Shown: positions 1 to 7,260, numbered from the stretch's first letter. The stretch: DNA of 38,966 nt from Bacillota bacterium (GCA_017442785.1 JAFRZB010000019.1:1-38966); one strand, 5' to 3'. Numbers and translations: made by a program. Notes: generated by a model from the sequence alone, not told the origin.

Positions 1-34
1 ATGTCCTGTTGTGTCCGCCTTTCGGTCTTCCCAT
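1..34 (-). CDS. 5' end of a possible transposase (partial, runs off window)
   Basis: Reading leftwards, an ATG at 34-32 sits 8 bases after an AGGAGG ribosome binding site (43-48) and opens a frame that leaves the window after 11 codons (MGRPKGGHNRT). Small, basic starts of the type MGRPKGG are common in OrfA-type helix-turn-helix transposase proteins of IS3-like elements. The upstream DNA carries an inverted repeat and two near-identical direct repeats, which fits an insertion sequence end. An overlapping ATG at 39-37 is only 3 bases from the same ribosome site and is less likely. The real start is well supported; the transposase identity is inference from 11 residues and could be wrong. Confidence 0.4.
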   Translation of the reverse strand, partial: MGRPKGGHNRT

Positions 35-68
35 GTCATTATCCTCCTAAATCCATTCTAGCAAAGAA

Positions 69-98
69 AAAGCAGACACTCTTTCGAATGTCTGCTTT
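69..98. repeat. Perfect 10-bp inverted repeat upstream of the edge gene
   Basis: AAAGCAGACA (69-78) and TGTCTGCTTT (89-98) are exact reverse complements around a 10-base loop. On the minus strand the hairpin precedes the partial gene at 34-1. It could be a terminator for incoming transcription, or part of an insertion sequence end. The right arm is also one copy of a direct repeat (82-98 and 109-126). Confidence 0.6.
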
Positions 99-126
99 AA
101 GGCCGCTTTTTCGAAGTGTCTACTTT
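82..126. repeat. Imperfect direct repeat pair (82-98 and 109-126)
   Basis: TTTCGAATGTCTGCTTT (82-98) recurs as TTTCGAAGTGTCTACTTT (109-126), differing by one inserted base and one substitution. The copies are 27 bases apart, between rhaD and the partial edge gene. Paired sites like this fit transposase binding sites near an element end, but no outer boundary or target duplication can be seen. Confidence 0.5.
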
Positions 127-179
127 TGTTTTACCACTTCAGGCAAGTCCCGATCCTTTTTTCTTGAGTCATATCGTCT

Positions 180-992
180 TCAGTCCAGATAGCCTTCCCT
201 GGCCTTTACCCCGTAGCCCTTTTCCATGATCTTCAGCTGCTCGTCCGTGAGGGTGTTAAGTCTCGGAAGATGAGCGATCTTAAGGTAGACTTCCGCAGCC
301 TTTTCAACGGTCTCTATGAGCCCGAAGGCCTCGTCAAGGTCCCTGCCCGCGCCGTATATGCCGTGCTGGGCCCAGACCACTATGCGCGCGGTCTTCATCT
401 TCTCCGCGGTGGCAGCGCCTATCTCGTTGGTGCCGCAGAGCATCCACGGAAGGACGTTCACGCCGTCCGGGAACACCATGATGCATTCCGTGCACATGCG
501 CCAGAGCGTACGCGTAAACTCCCTCTCGTCCAGGGTGTGGACGAAGGTCATGGCCAGGATGTTTGTGGGATGGCAGTGGAGCACCACTCTGTTTTCCGGG
601 CAGACCTTAAGGCGCGCTGCGTGGCTCATCATGTGGGCCGGAAGCTCGCTGGTGAACCTTCCGCCGTCCTCAAAGCCCCAGAGAAGCTCCGCGGTCTGTC
701 CCCCGTCCGCAAGGCGAATAAGTCCCAGGTCCGTCTCCGGCGTGTACTGAGCGTTCTTGAAATACTTGCCGGTCCCTGTCACCAGGAAGTACTTTCCGTT
801 CAGCTCCGGCTGGGAAAAGCCTGTGGGTATGGCACGGATCACCTTATTGACGTTTACGTATTCCGCCGCTTCTTTTTCGTCCAGCAGCAGGGAGATGTTC
901 CCGCCGTTGCGCTCGTCCCAGCCGTGCGCATACATGTTCGTCTGGGTGCGTATCATTTCTGTCAAAAATGGCGCCTTAAGCATGTCTTTCAT
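180..992 (-). CDS. rhaD: Rhamnulose-1-phosphate aldolase (class II aldolase/adducin fold)
   Basis: Cytosolic zinc enzyme that splits L-rhamnulose 1-phosphate into dihydroxyacetone phosphate and L-lactaldehyde, the last step of rhamnose breakdown. The 270-residue product has the RhaD-type N-terminal signature GWDERNGGNIS (24-34), a catalytic Glu in FTSELPAH (E116), and zinc ligands in LHCHP (H139, H141) and WAQHG (H210). The length matches the family. The start at 992 is chosen because AGGAG lies 8 bases upstream and the protein then begins where RhaD proteins do; an upstream in-frame extension to 1046 lacks a site. No rhamnose kinase, isomerase or regulator is in view, so it is an isolated gene here, and related aldolase substrates cannot be excluded. 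The intergenic DNA after its stop holds the possible insertion sequence end. Confidence 0.87.
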   Translation of the reverse strand: MKDMLKAPFLTEMIRTQTNMYAHGWDERNGGNISLLLDEKEAAEYVNVNKVIRAIPTGFSQPELNGKYFLVTGTGKYFKNAQYTPETDLGLIRLADGGQTAELLWGFEDGGRFTSELPAHMMSHAARLKVCPENRVVLHCHPTNILAMTFVHTLDEREFTRTLWRMCTECIMVFPDGVNVLPWMLCGTNEIGAATAEKMKTARIVVWAQHGIYGAGRDLDEAFGLIETVEKAAEVYLKIAHLPRLNTLTDEQLKIMEKGYGVKAREGYLD

Positions 993-1174
993 GATAATGT
1001 CTCCTGAGGATATCTGTCTCCGCTCCGCAATAAGGGCGCGGGACATTTTCTATGTTACATTAAAACCGTTCAAAATGGTAGTGTTTCTTTTTCCGGGGCG
1101 GATTGTTGCCGCCACGTTAAATTTTTTATGCATCACGGCGCATAAACAAGGGTTACGATGCGCGGATATTATAG

Positions 1175-1210
1175 TATAATGATAACAGGAGTAATTTGTT
1201 ATAGTATAAA
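1175..1210 (+). promoter_or_regulatory. Candidate promoter region of the UroD-family gene, two -10-like boxes
   Basis: TATAAT (1175-1180) and TATAAA (1205-1210) lie in a direct repeat of TATAGTATAA. Neither has a good -35 hexamer. The inverted repeat ATAACA (1182-1187)/TGTTAT (1197-1202) lies between them and could bind a dimeric regulator. The 246-bp gap between rhaD and this gene otherwise shows nothing clear. Confidence 0.35.
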
Positions 1211-1238
1211 GCACATTTATCAGAAAGAGAGTATTGCA

Positions 1239-2336
1239 ATGAAACTTGAAAGACCAGCGCCGGGCACCGGAAAGACCAAAAAGGCCACTACTGCCTTCGG
1301 AAAGATCGATGTGGATCTTCCGGATTTTGATAAGCCCATCTCCATAAAGGAGAACTTCTATCGCGCGCTTAAGCATCAGGACCCGTGCTGGGTGCCGTTC
1401 ACGCCCTTCGACATGCAGGAGAGGCACATGACGCACCTTGCGGACAAAGGCCCGGAAGGGTACTTCCTGGGACCTGACCTTTCCTGGAAGTGCGACCGAT
1501 TCACCTATCTTGACCCCTTCGGGAACAGCTGGACCTTCGACCCCAACGCGGGCGGAGCCTGCATGACCTACGGCACGCGCATCTGCGACGACATCCTCAA
1601 GTGGGAGGAACAGGTCAAGTTCCCGGATTTCCACGAGTGGAATCTGGAGGAGCGCGCCGAGCGCTATATGAAGGAAGAATACGATCCTGAAAGGGTGATG
1701 CACATAGACATCTACCACGGCCCGTATCAGGCTCTGGCGGACGTTCTGGGAAGCTTCTCGGATGCGCTGGAGGCGATGTTCGTTGAGCCTGAAGCCACAA
1801 GGGCATTCTTCGACAGGTTCACGGACTGGATGATATGGCTCATGGAAAAGCTCAGCAGCCTGTATCCGGTAGACCTCTTTACCATCCACGACGACTGGGG
1901 CACAGAGAAGGACGCGTTCTTCTCCCCGGCCATGATGGAGGACCTGCTGTTCGAGCCTACCAAGAAGATGATAGACTACGTCCACAGCAAGGGCAAACTG
2001 TATCAGTTCCACTGCTGCGGCAGGGTGGACAAGTTCATGGACGCGTTCTGTGAGCTCGGTCCGGACCTCATGCAGCTGCAGCGCCGCGTAAACGATCTGC
2101 CGAAGTACAAGGAGCTCTACGGCGACAAGCTCGGCTTCTCCGCAGGTCTGGAAGGCTACATCCCCAGAAAGCCCTACACTCACGATGAGCTGATCAAGCT
2201 CGTCAGAGATTCCGCGGACATCTTCGCTCCGAACGGCGGATGGGTCCCCGGCATCTACGGACTGTCTCCCGCCCAGATGTGGGAGGTGTACTCCGAGCTG
2301 TACTGCTACAGCAGCGAGATGTACGCAAACAAGTAA
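1239..2336 (+). CDS. Uroporphyrinogen decarboxylase (URO-D) family protein, methyltransferase-like
   Basis: A 365-residue URO-D-fold protein, probably cytosolic. True HemE and the corrinoid methyltransferases (MtaA, MtbA, CmuA type) share this fold. Visible features are an N-terminal DPCWVPFTPFDMQ segment (48-60), an acidic DDWGT (218-222) and FHCCG (257-261). The last resembles the H-x-C zinc-binding pair (H258, C260) of cobalamin:coenzyme M methyltransferase-like members. Heme genes are absent nearby, so a methyl transfer or other one-carbon role is more likely than heme synthesis. No corrinoid protein or partner methyltransferase adjoins it. The ATG at 1239 follows AAAGAGAG by a good distance; an in-frame start at 1158 lacks a site and would add a non-family tail. 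The gene is divergent from rhaD and ends at a shared terminator. The substrate is unknown. Confidence 0.75.
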   Translation: MKLERPAPGTGKTKKATTAFGKIDVDLPDFDKPISIKENFYRALKHQDPCWVPFTPFDMQERHMTHLADKGPEGYFLGPDLSWKCDRFTYLDPFGNSWTFDPNAGGACMTYGTRICDDILKWEEQVKFPDFHEWNLEERAERYMKEEYDPERVMHIDIYHGPYQALADVLGSFSDALEAMFVEPEATRAFFDRFTDWMIWLMEKLSSLYPVDLFTIHDDWGTEKDAFFSPAMMEDLLFEPTKKMIDYVHSKGKLYQFHCCGRVDKFMDAFCELGPDLMQLQRRVNDLPKYKELYGDKLGFSAGLEGYIPRKPYTHDELIKLVRDSADIFAPNGGWVPGIYGLSPAQMWEVYSELYCYSSEMYANK

Positions 2337-2339
2337 AGA

Positions 2340-2364
2340 GACATTAGGGACAGCCCTCCATGTC
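2340..2364. repeat. Palindromic repeat left of the terminator
   Basis: GACAT (2340-2344) and ATGTC (2360-2364) enclose a second nested pair, AGGG (2346-2349) and CCCT (2354-2357). It starts 3 bases after the stop of the URO-D gene. It resembles small dispersed palindromes seen in clostridial genomes, but this is from memory and its copy number is unknown. Confidence 0.45.
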
Positions 2365-2378
2365 ATAAATTCCAACAG

Positions 2379-2410
2379 AAAAGCTGCTTCGGAAGACCGG
2401 AGCAGCTTTT
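2379..2410. terminator. Bidirectional rho-independent terminator between convergent genes
   Basis: A 14-bp stem, AAAAGCTGCT plus TCGG pairing with CCGG plus AGCAGCTTTT, has one G-U pair and a 4-base loop (2393-2396). It is flanked by A and T runs. It sits between the convergent URO-D gene and the GltS-like gene and can serve both. Confidence 0.85.
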
Positions 2411-2412
2411 AG

Positions 2413-2443
2413 AATGACACGAAGAACCGTCCCCTGTGTCATT
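2413..2443. repeat. Palindromic repeat right of the terminator, overlapping a stop codon
   Basis: AATGACAC (2413-2420) and GTGTCATT (2436-2443) are perfect 8-bp arms around a 15-base centre. The right arm contains the TGA stop of the minus-strand GltS-like gene (2439-2441). The pattern resembles a repeat type common in Clostridia (recollection, not searched). Confidence 0.5.
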
Positions 2444-3815
2444 TCTTCTTTTTCCTGATGTTCACTATTATCAGAAGTATCACGTAGTAGACCGCAAGGA
2501 GCCCGAGGGTTATCAGCGCCATGGTAAAGGACCTGGACGCCAGGCTCACCAGCACCATCAGAGGCGCTCCGAACAGTATTCCGAAGCTGCTTCCCAGCAC
2601 CAGGTTGTTGGCTGCGGGTGTCTTGAGCTCGGGGTCGAGCTCCCTTAGGAGCAATACGCCGGAGCTTATGGTGCCTGTCATCATGCCGTACATGGATACC
2701 AGGCCTTCGTAGTAGTAGTCCGGATAAGCTTTTTTGCAGACGTAGCGGAGGTGAAGCATCGTAAGCACCGCGCCGGCTGCTACCATCAGCACGAACGGCA
2801 GCCACAGTCCGGAAAGGTCTCCGAAGTCTATGGAGGCAATGCCCGCAGCTATCATCAGGTCGAAGGCAAGGCCGGAGATGCGGCTCAGCAGGTAGTTGTT
2901 CTGATACTGAGCGCTTACTACGCGCTTTTTCCGAAGCTTTGCCAGCACCAGCCTTACGACTATGGCCAGGGCAGAACCGATTATGAAATTAAAGCCCCAG
3001 AGCAGGGATTCCACAGTGGATGCAAGACCCGGGGAGATGCTCCTCAGACCCGCGCATATGCCCTTTGTGAGCAGGAAGGTGATAAGGTAGACCAGTATCA
3101 CGAGAGCTACCTGTATGGAGAACCTGTCCATGGATTCTGAGATCGGGGGCTCGTCCTCGGACTGGAACTGCGCCACTGATATCTCATCCGAGATGCTGCC
3201 CTCTGTGTTTCCCTTCTTGAACTTGCCGGATCTTACCAGGTAGTTGATGTAGATGACGCCCACGACGCAGGCGCAAAGATATCCGGCCGCGGCTATCGCA
3301 AGGCCGAAGGAACGGCCGCCCGCAAAGCCGAGAGCCTCAAAGGAGGATCCTATGTTGTTTGCCTGTCCGGGGCCCTGTCCGAAGCCCATGGGAAGCAGTA
3401 TCCCGCTTGCGGGGAAGAGGTTCGGCAGCAGCGTCTTGGCAAGCACAAGGGAAATCACGAGGCCTGCTACGCCCTGTATCATGTAGGATCCGACGATTAT
3501 GGCGCCGCTCTTAAGACCGACGAGCGAGCCCTTTTCGGAGCCTGTCCTGTCCGGGACCTTAAGGGACATGGCTATGAAGCCTACCGCTATGCCGTGGTAG
3601 GTGAGCCACTCCATGAACTGCGTGTCCGGCGTAAGAACGCCCGCGACCTTGAGGATCAGGAGTATGAAGCCTGCCAGAACTGAGGTGGGCATGAGGCTCC
3701 TGCGTATGAACGGTACTCCGCGCCTTAAGAACATTGCGCAAAGCAGCGCTGCCGCTATTATCGCCAGTTGTATGATGCTGTTCCAAAGCTGGACGTTTGC
3801 TGCTGAATAATCCAT
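2439..3815 (-). CDS. Sodium/glutamate symporter (GltS)-like membrane transporter
   Basis: A 458-residue polytopic inner membrane protein. It opens with a hydrophobic segment (15-28), then many transmembrane stretches, and ends in a basic KKKK tail. The glycine-rich GFGQGPGQA sequence (about residue 144) corresponds to the conserved re-entrant loop motif of the GltS family of Na+:glutamate symporters; a second half repeats the arrangement, with SMYGMMTGTISSGV late in the protein. A central charged loop (about 200-230) separates the halves. Substrate is likely glutamate or a related carboxylate, taken up with sodium. Its start codon is one base after the stop of the upstream acyltransferase gene, so the two are co-transcribed and probably coupled. 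GltS-like proteins of unknown substrate are frequent in Clostridia, so glutamate is only a reasonable guess. Confidence 0.75.
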   Translation of the reverse strand: MDYSAANVQLWNSIIQLAIIAAALLCAMFLRRGVPFIRRSLMPTSVLAGFILLILKVAGVLTPDTQFMEWLTYHGIAVGFIAMSLKVPDRTGSEKGSLVGLKSGAIIVGSYMIQGVAGLVISLVLAKTLLPNLFPASGILLPMGFGQGPGQANNIGSSFEALGFAGGRSFGLAIAAAGYLCACVVGVIYINYLVRSGKFKKGNTEGSISDEISVAQFQSEDEPPISESMDRFSIQVALVILVYLITFLLTKGICAGLRSISPGLASTVESLLWGFNFIIGSALAIVVRLVLAKLRKKRVVSAQYQNNYLLSRISGLAFDLMIAAGIASIDFGDLSGLWLPFVLMVAAGAVLTMLHLRYVCKKAYPDYYYEGLVSMYGMMTGTISSGVLLLRELDPELKTPAANNLVLGSSFGILFGAPLMVLVSLASRSFTMALITLGLLAVYYVILLIIVNIRKKKK

Positions 3816-3816
3816 T

Positions 3817-4980
3817 TTACTTCTCGAATTCCTTACCGCTCAGATAGTAATAGCTTATAAGATAGTGCAGGGCGCTTGCCTTGCTTCCGAGCCTGATCTC
3901 ATAATATTCATCTTCGGCGGTAAGAAGTATGGTATTTATGAGTATCACGGCCATGTGTGCGATGCTTTTCAGCGGGAAACTGAGGTCTCCGACGTCCAGT
4001 CTGTCCTTAAAGAGCGTCATCTTCCCTTCGGCTCTTAAGATCTTTCCTTCGAGGGGATGGACCTGGTATATGGAAACGCCTTCGTCCGAGCGCACTGGGC
4101 CTTCGAAGGGCTGCTCAAGCTGCTCCTTAAGCCTTTGCTTCTGCCAGTCGTACCACGCCTCTATTGTGCCGAACGCAGGGGCGCTGCCGTCCGGTCTTTC
4201 GAAGAAGCCTTCGCCGGTAAACACGTGGGTGCTGCCGCAGCTTTTGCAGACAAGCTCCCTTCCGTAGCTGGAAAGGCTTGCCGTGGCTCCGCAGTCCGGA
4301 CACATGAAGAGCATGGTCTCAAGATCCTCTGCAGGTGCCTTTGCCTTGTATGTATAGTGCTTCTCCTCCTGGTCTTTGTATGCGTCCACCAGAAGATCCC
4401 TGTTCAGGATCTCGTATACCTGCGCATCCGTCATGGCCATGAGCTCCTCGTGGGTGTACTGGCCTACAGGCTCTCCCCATACCGGCCCCTTGCGGACCTC
4501 TCTGCTCCAGCGCGGGTTTACGAAGTACCCCCCGTGGATGCGGTAGGTTATGAGCCCCGCGCCGCAGGTGCGTGCGAGCTTTGCCGTGGCTGGAGATATG
4601 TATCCGGTCCGGCCGCTGAAGGACCTGTTGCCTTCGGCCATCATGCATACGTTCTGCCCGAGAGAAAGACGGCGCTTTATCTCGCGAACGGTATTGACCG
4701 AGGATGCGCCTTTCTTTCTTGCTATTGGATCAACAAGGAATACTATGAGCCTGCTTACAAGGCCGCTTCGGAAGATGTGTTCGCTCGCAACGAAATACAT
4801 GTGCCCTCGGAACGCGGCACCGAAGTACAGAAAGTCCCAGTTCGTGTTGTGGTTAGTCAGTATGAGGCTTGCCTTGGACCGGGGAGAATAGCTTTGGTAG
4901 CGGTATTTTCCGCTTACCGCGAACCAGACCCGTATGATGGCCCTCAGGACCGCAAATACTGCTCTGTGAAAGGTATACAT
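3817..4980 (-). CDS. 1-acyl-sn-glycerol-3-phosphate acyltransferase (PlsC-like) with zinc ribbon
   Basis: A membrane-associated acyltransferase of the PlsC/LPLAT fold, 387 residues counted from the ATG at 4980. The N-terminus is hydrophobic (7-22). Block I is NHNTNWD (H44 and D49 form the HX4D catalytic pair) and block III is EGNRS (116-120). Residues 227-248 hold CPDC...CKSC, a four-cysteine zinc ribbon unusual for plain PlsC. The C-terminal part (about 255-387) is a mixed domain ending in a hydrophobic tract. It probably acylates lysophosphatidate or a similar lipid; the ribbon and tail may set a different substrate. GTG at 4983 is an alternative start. No clear ribosome site precedes either, so the message may be nearly leaderless. 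It precedes the GltS-like gene by one base. Confidence 0.78.
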   Translation of the reverse strand: MYTFHRAVFAVLRAIIRVWFAVSGKYRYQSYSPRSKASLILTNHNTNWDFLYFGAAFRGHMYFVASEHIFRSGLVSRLIVFLVDPIARKKGASSVNTVREIKRRLSLGQNVCMMAEGNRSFSGRTGYISPATAKLARTCGAGLITYRIHGGYFVNPRWSREVRKGPVWGEPVGQYTHEELMAMTDAQVYEILNRDLLVDAYKDQEEKHYTYKAKAPAEDLETMLFMCPDCGATASLSSYGRELVCKSCGSTHVFTGEGFFERPDGSAPAFGTIEAWYDWQKQRLKEQLEQPFEGPVRSDEGVSIYQVHPLEGKILRAEGKMTLFKDRLDVGDLSFPLKSIAHMAVILINTILLTAEDEYYEIRLGSKASALHYLISYYYLSGKEFEK

Positions 4981-5028
4981 CACTTAATTTTATCACAACC
5001 CGCGGGATATGTACAGTTTAACCATCGA

Positions 5029-5057
5029 TTGAAATTGCAGCACATATGGGGTATAAT
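5029..5057 (+). promoter_or_regulatory. Sigma-A promoter of the Fe-S scaffold operon
   Basis: TTGAAA (5029-5034), a 17-base spacer, then TATAAT (5052-5057). It matches consensus in 11 of 12 positions and lies about 50 bases before the first gene. Confidence 0.85.
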
Positions 5058-5105
5058 TAATTGATTAATACTTAAATATCCGCAATATCCAAGGAGGTCT
5101 TACTA

Positions 5106-5798
5106 ATGATCTATTCAACAGAAATCAAGGGCATGTGCCCGGTGCATCAGGGCGTTTCCCATGGTGCGGCACCGATACCTGAGGAGGCCAAGTGGGTAAA
5201 GCCGCGCGAGGTAAGCGATATCTCCGGCTACACCCACGGCATAGGCTGGTGCGCTCCGCAGCAGGGTGCCTGCAAGCTGTCTCTTAACGTTAAGGACGGC
5301 GTCATCCAGGAGGCGCTGGTAGAGACCATAGGCTGCTCCGGAATGACCCATTCCGCGGCCATGGCGGCGGAGATACTCCCCGGAAGGACCATCCTGGAAG
5401 CGCTTAATACAGACCTCGTCTGCGACGCAATAAACACCGCCATGAGGGAGCTCTTCCTTCAGATAGTTTACGGACGTACCCAAAGCGCGTTCTCCGAGGG
5501 CGGCCTTCAGATAGGCGCCGGCCTTGAGGACCTCGGCAAGGGCAACAGATCCATGGTAGGGACCACCTACGGAACACTGGAGAAAGGCCCCAGGTATCTG
5601 GATCTTACGGAAGGATACATCACACAGCTGGCTCTGGACGAAGACGACGAGATAATAGGCTACAAGTACCTGAACTTCGGAAAGATGATGGACTTCATCA
5701 AGGCAGGAGACTCTCCGGAGGAGGCCATCAAGAAGGCTTCCGGACAGTACGGACGCGTGGCTGACGCCGTAAAGCTCATAGATCCGCGCAAAGAGTAG
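5106..5798 (+). CDS. NifU/IscU-like iron-sulfur cluster assembly scaffold protein
   Basis: A 230-residue soluble protein whose central part resembles the IscU/NifU N-terminal scaffold fold. Cysteines are C11, C49, C56, C77 (IGCSG) and C106. The GWCAPQQGAC stretch (48-56) and the IGCSGM motif are typical of the clostridial scaffold type, which is longer than classic IscU (about 125-150 residues). The C-terminal 90 residues (a beta-rich segment, then a short helix) are extra. AAGGAGGT at 5091-5098 gives a strong start. It leads an operon: the GGGtGRT gene follows after 18 bases and a Dabb gene after that. This scaffold/GGGtGRT pairing recurs in anaerobes as I recall, but neither partner's client is known. 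A cysteine desulfurase is not in view. Confidence 0.8.
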   Translation: MIYSTEIKGMCPVHQGVSHGAAPIPEEAKWVKPREVSDISGYTHGIGWCAPQQGACKLSLNVKDGVIQEALVETIGCSGMTHSAAMAAEILPGRTILEALNTDLVCDAINTAMRELFLQIVYGRTQSAFSEGGLQIGAGLEDLGKGNRSMVGTTYGTLEKGPRYLDLTEGYITQLALDEDDEIIGYKYLNFGKMMDFIKAGDSPEEAIKKASGQYGRVADAVKLIDPRKE

Positions 5799-5816
5799 GG
5801 CAGGGAGGATACAGAG

Positions 5817-6836
5817 ATGATCACATTTGAATCTTACGAAAGAAGAGAAAAGCAGATCCTTGCTAAGCTCGCGGAGTACGGGATAGGATCCATAGAAGAA
5901 GCCGAGAAGATTACCAAGGACGCAGGTCTGGATGTATACCACGCCGTGGAGAAGATCCAGCCCATATGCTTTGAGAATGCCAAGTGGGCCTACACCGTAG
6001 GCGCCGCCATAGCTATAAAGAAGGGCTGCCGCAAGGCTTCCGAGGCTGCCGCCGCCATAGGCGAAGGGCTTCAGTCCTTCTGCATCCCGGGCTCTGTTGC
6101 AGACCGCAGAAAGGTAGGCCTCGGCCACGGAAACCTCGGAAAGATGCTCCTCGAGGAGGATACAGAGTGCTTCGCATTCCTTGCGGGCCACGAATCCTTC
6201 GCCGCAGCCGAAGGCGCCATAGGCATAGCCGAGAAAGCCAACAAGGTCCGTGTAAAGCCGCTCAGGGTAATACTCAACGGTCTGGGAAAGGATGCCGCTC
6301 AGATCATATCCAGGGTCAACGGCTTCACCTTCGTGGAGACCGAGTACGACTACTTTACCGGTGAGCTTAAGGAAGTCTACCGCAAGTGCTACTCCAAGGA
6401 CCCCAACAGCTCCAGGGCGAAGGTCAACTGCTACGGAGCAAACGATGTCCAGGAGGGCGTTGCGATAATGTGGAAGGAGAACGTCGACGTCTCCATAACA
6501 GGCAACTCCACCAACCCCACAAGGTTCCAGCACCCGGTAGCAGGCACCTACAAGAAGGAGCGCCTGGAGGCAGGAAAGAAATACTTCTCCGTGGCTTCCG
6601 GCGGCGGCACGGGGCGCACACTGCACCCGGACAACATGGCAGCCGGCCCCGCATCCTACGGAATGACGGACACCATGGGACGCATGCACTCCGACGCTCA
6701 GTTCGCGGGATCCTCCTCGGTACCTGCGCACGTGGAGATGATGGGTCTTATCGGCGCCGGAAACAACCCGATGGTAGGCATGACGGTATCCGTAGCCGTA
6801 TCCATAGAGGAAGCCGCCAAGGCAGGGAAGTTCTGA
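5817..6836 (+). CDS. GGGtGRT family protein (function unknown)
   Basis: A 339-residue protein named for its conserved GGGTGRT signature, here at 262-268, followed by a conserved tail rich in Gly, Met and His (HPDNMAAG, GMTDTMGRMHSD, AHVEMMG). It has several cysteines (C51, C71, C89, C118, C191, C205), no signal peptide and no clear transmembrane segment. The family's reaction is unknown to me. Its place right after the Fe-S scaffold suggests that it receives, needs or inserts a cluster, but that is inference. A good ribosome site (GGGAGG) precedes the ATG at 5817. The downstream Dabb gene begins one base after its stop. Confidence 0.82.
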   Translation: MITFESYERREKQILAKLAEYGIGSIEEAEKITKDAGLDVYHAVEKIQPICFENAKWAYTVGAAIAIKKGCRKASEAAAAIGEGLQSFCIPGSVADRRKVGLGHGNLGKMLLEEDTECFAFLAGHESFAAAEGAIGIAEKANKVRVKPLRVILNGLGKDAAQIISRVNGFTFVETEYDYFTGELKEVYRKCYSKDPNSSRAKVNCYGANDVQEGVAIMWKENVDVSITGNSTNPTRFQHPVAGTYKKERLEAGKKYFSVASGGGTGRTLHPDNMAAGPASYGMTDTMGRMHSDAQFAGSSSVPAHVEMMGLIGAGNNPMVGMTVSVAVSIEEAAKAGKF

Positions 6837-6837
6837 T

Positions 6838-7128
6838 ATGCTGCGCCACGTTGTGCTCTACAGGATAAAGGACGAGTTCAAGGCGGAGATACCTCAGCTT
6901 ATAGAGAACTTCTGCAGCATGAAGGGGAAGATCGACGGTCTTCTGGAGCTTGAATCCGGCTCGGACATAGTCCGCAGCGCGCGCTCCTACGACCTCGCTC
7001 TTGTTACTCTGTTCAGGGACATGGAAGCATTCAGGGCATACCAGGTCCATCCGGTGCATCTTCTCGTAAAGGCGCGCATGCATGAGGTCGTGGAGACCTC
7101 GGTGTCCTGCGACTTTGAGCTTTCCTGA
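6838..7128 (+). CDS. Dabb (stress-responsive alpha/beta barrel) family protein
   Basis: A 96-residue protein with the typical opening MLRHVVLYRIKDEF and a mid-region SYDLALVTLFRDMEAFRAYQVHPVH. Both are hallmarks of the ferredoxin-like dimeric alpha-beta barrel (Dabb) family. Members are small cytosolic dimers, some acting as cyclases or monooxygenase-like enzymes and many without known roles. The start codon lies one base after the GGGtGRT stop, so translation is likely coupled and the two proteins may work together. A strong terminator follows. The specific activity cannot be read from sequence. Confidence 0.78.
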   Translation: MLRHVVLYRIKDEFKAEIPQLIENFCSMKGKIDGLLELESGSDIVRSARSYDLALVTLFRDMEAFRAYQVHPVHLLVKARMHEVVETSVSCDFELS

Positions 7129-7146
7129 AGAAATAGAATGGCTAAG

Positions 7147-7177
7147 CAGACCGGCCCCTCGCGGCCGGTCTGTTTTT
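7147..7177 (+). terminator. Rho-independent terminator of the scaffold/GGGtGRT/Dabb operon
   Basis: CAGACCGGCC (7147-7156) pairs perfectly with GGCCGGTCTG (7163-7172) around a 6-base loop, followed by five T residues. Confidence 0.92.
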
Positions 7178-7186
7178 ATGCGCAGA

Positions 7187-7215
7187 TTGACAACAACGTA
7201 ACGATATGCCATAAT
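7187..7215 (+). promoter_or_regulatory. Sigma-A promoter of the LysR regulator gene
   Basis: TTGACA (7187-7192), 17 bases, then CATAAT (7210-7215). This is 11 of 12 consensus matches, placed 45 bases before the gene. Confidence 0.8.
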
Positions 7216-7260
7216 AATTTCAGAAGGTATAGCACAGAAAGAGCCTTTTAGCACGGAAAG

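Noticed and set aside
1-192. 63-codon plus-strand frame at the window start
   Set aside because: No ribosome site is visible, and it crosses the repeats upstream of the edge gene; the minus-strand start at 34 has a strong site.
1050-2375. Long open frame (441 codons) on the minus strand opposite the URO-D gene
   Set aside because: It is antisense to a clear URO-D protein, has no family features and arises from GC-rich codon bias.
5115-6731. 538-codon minus-strand frame across the scaffold and GGGtGRT genes
   Set aside because: It spans two real genes on the other strand and has no recognisable domains.
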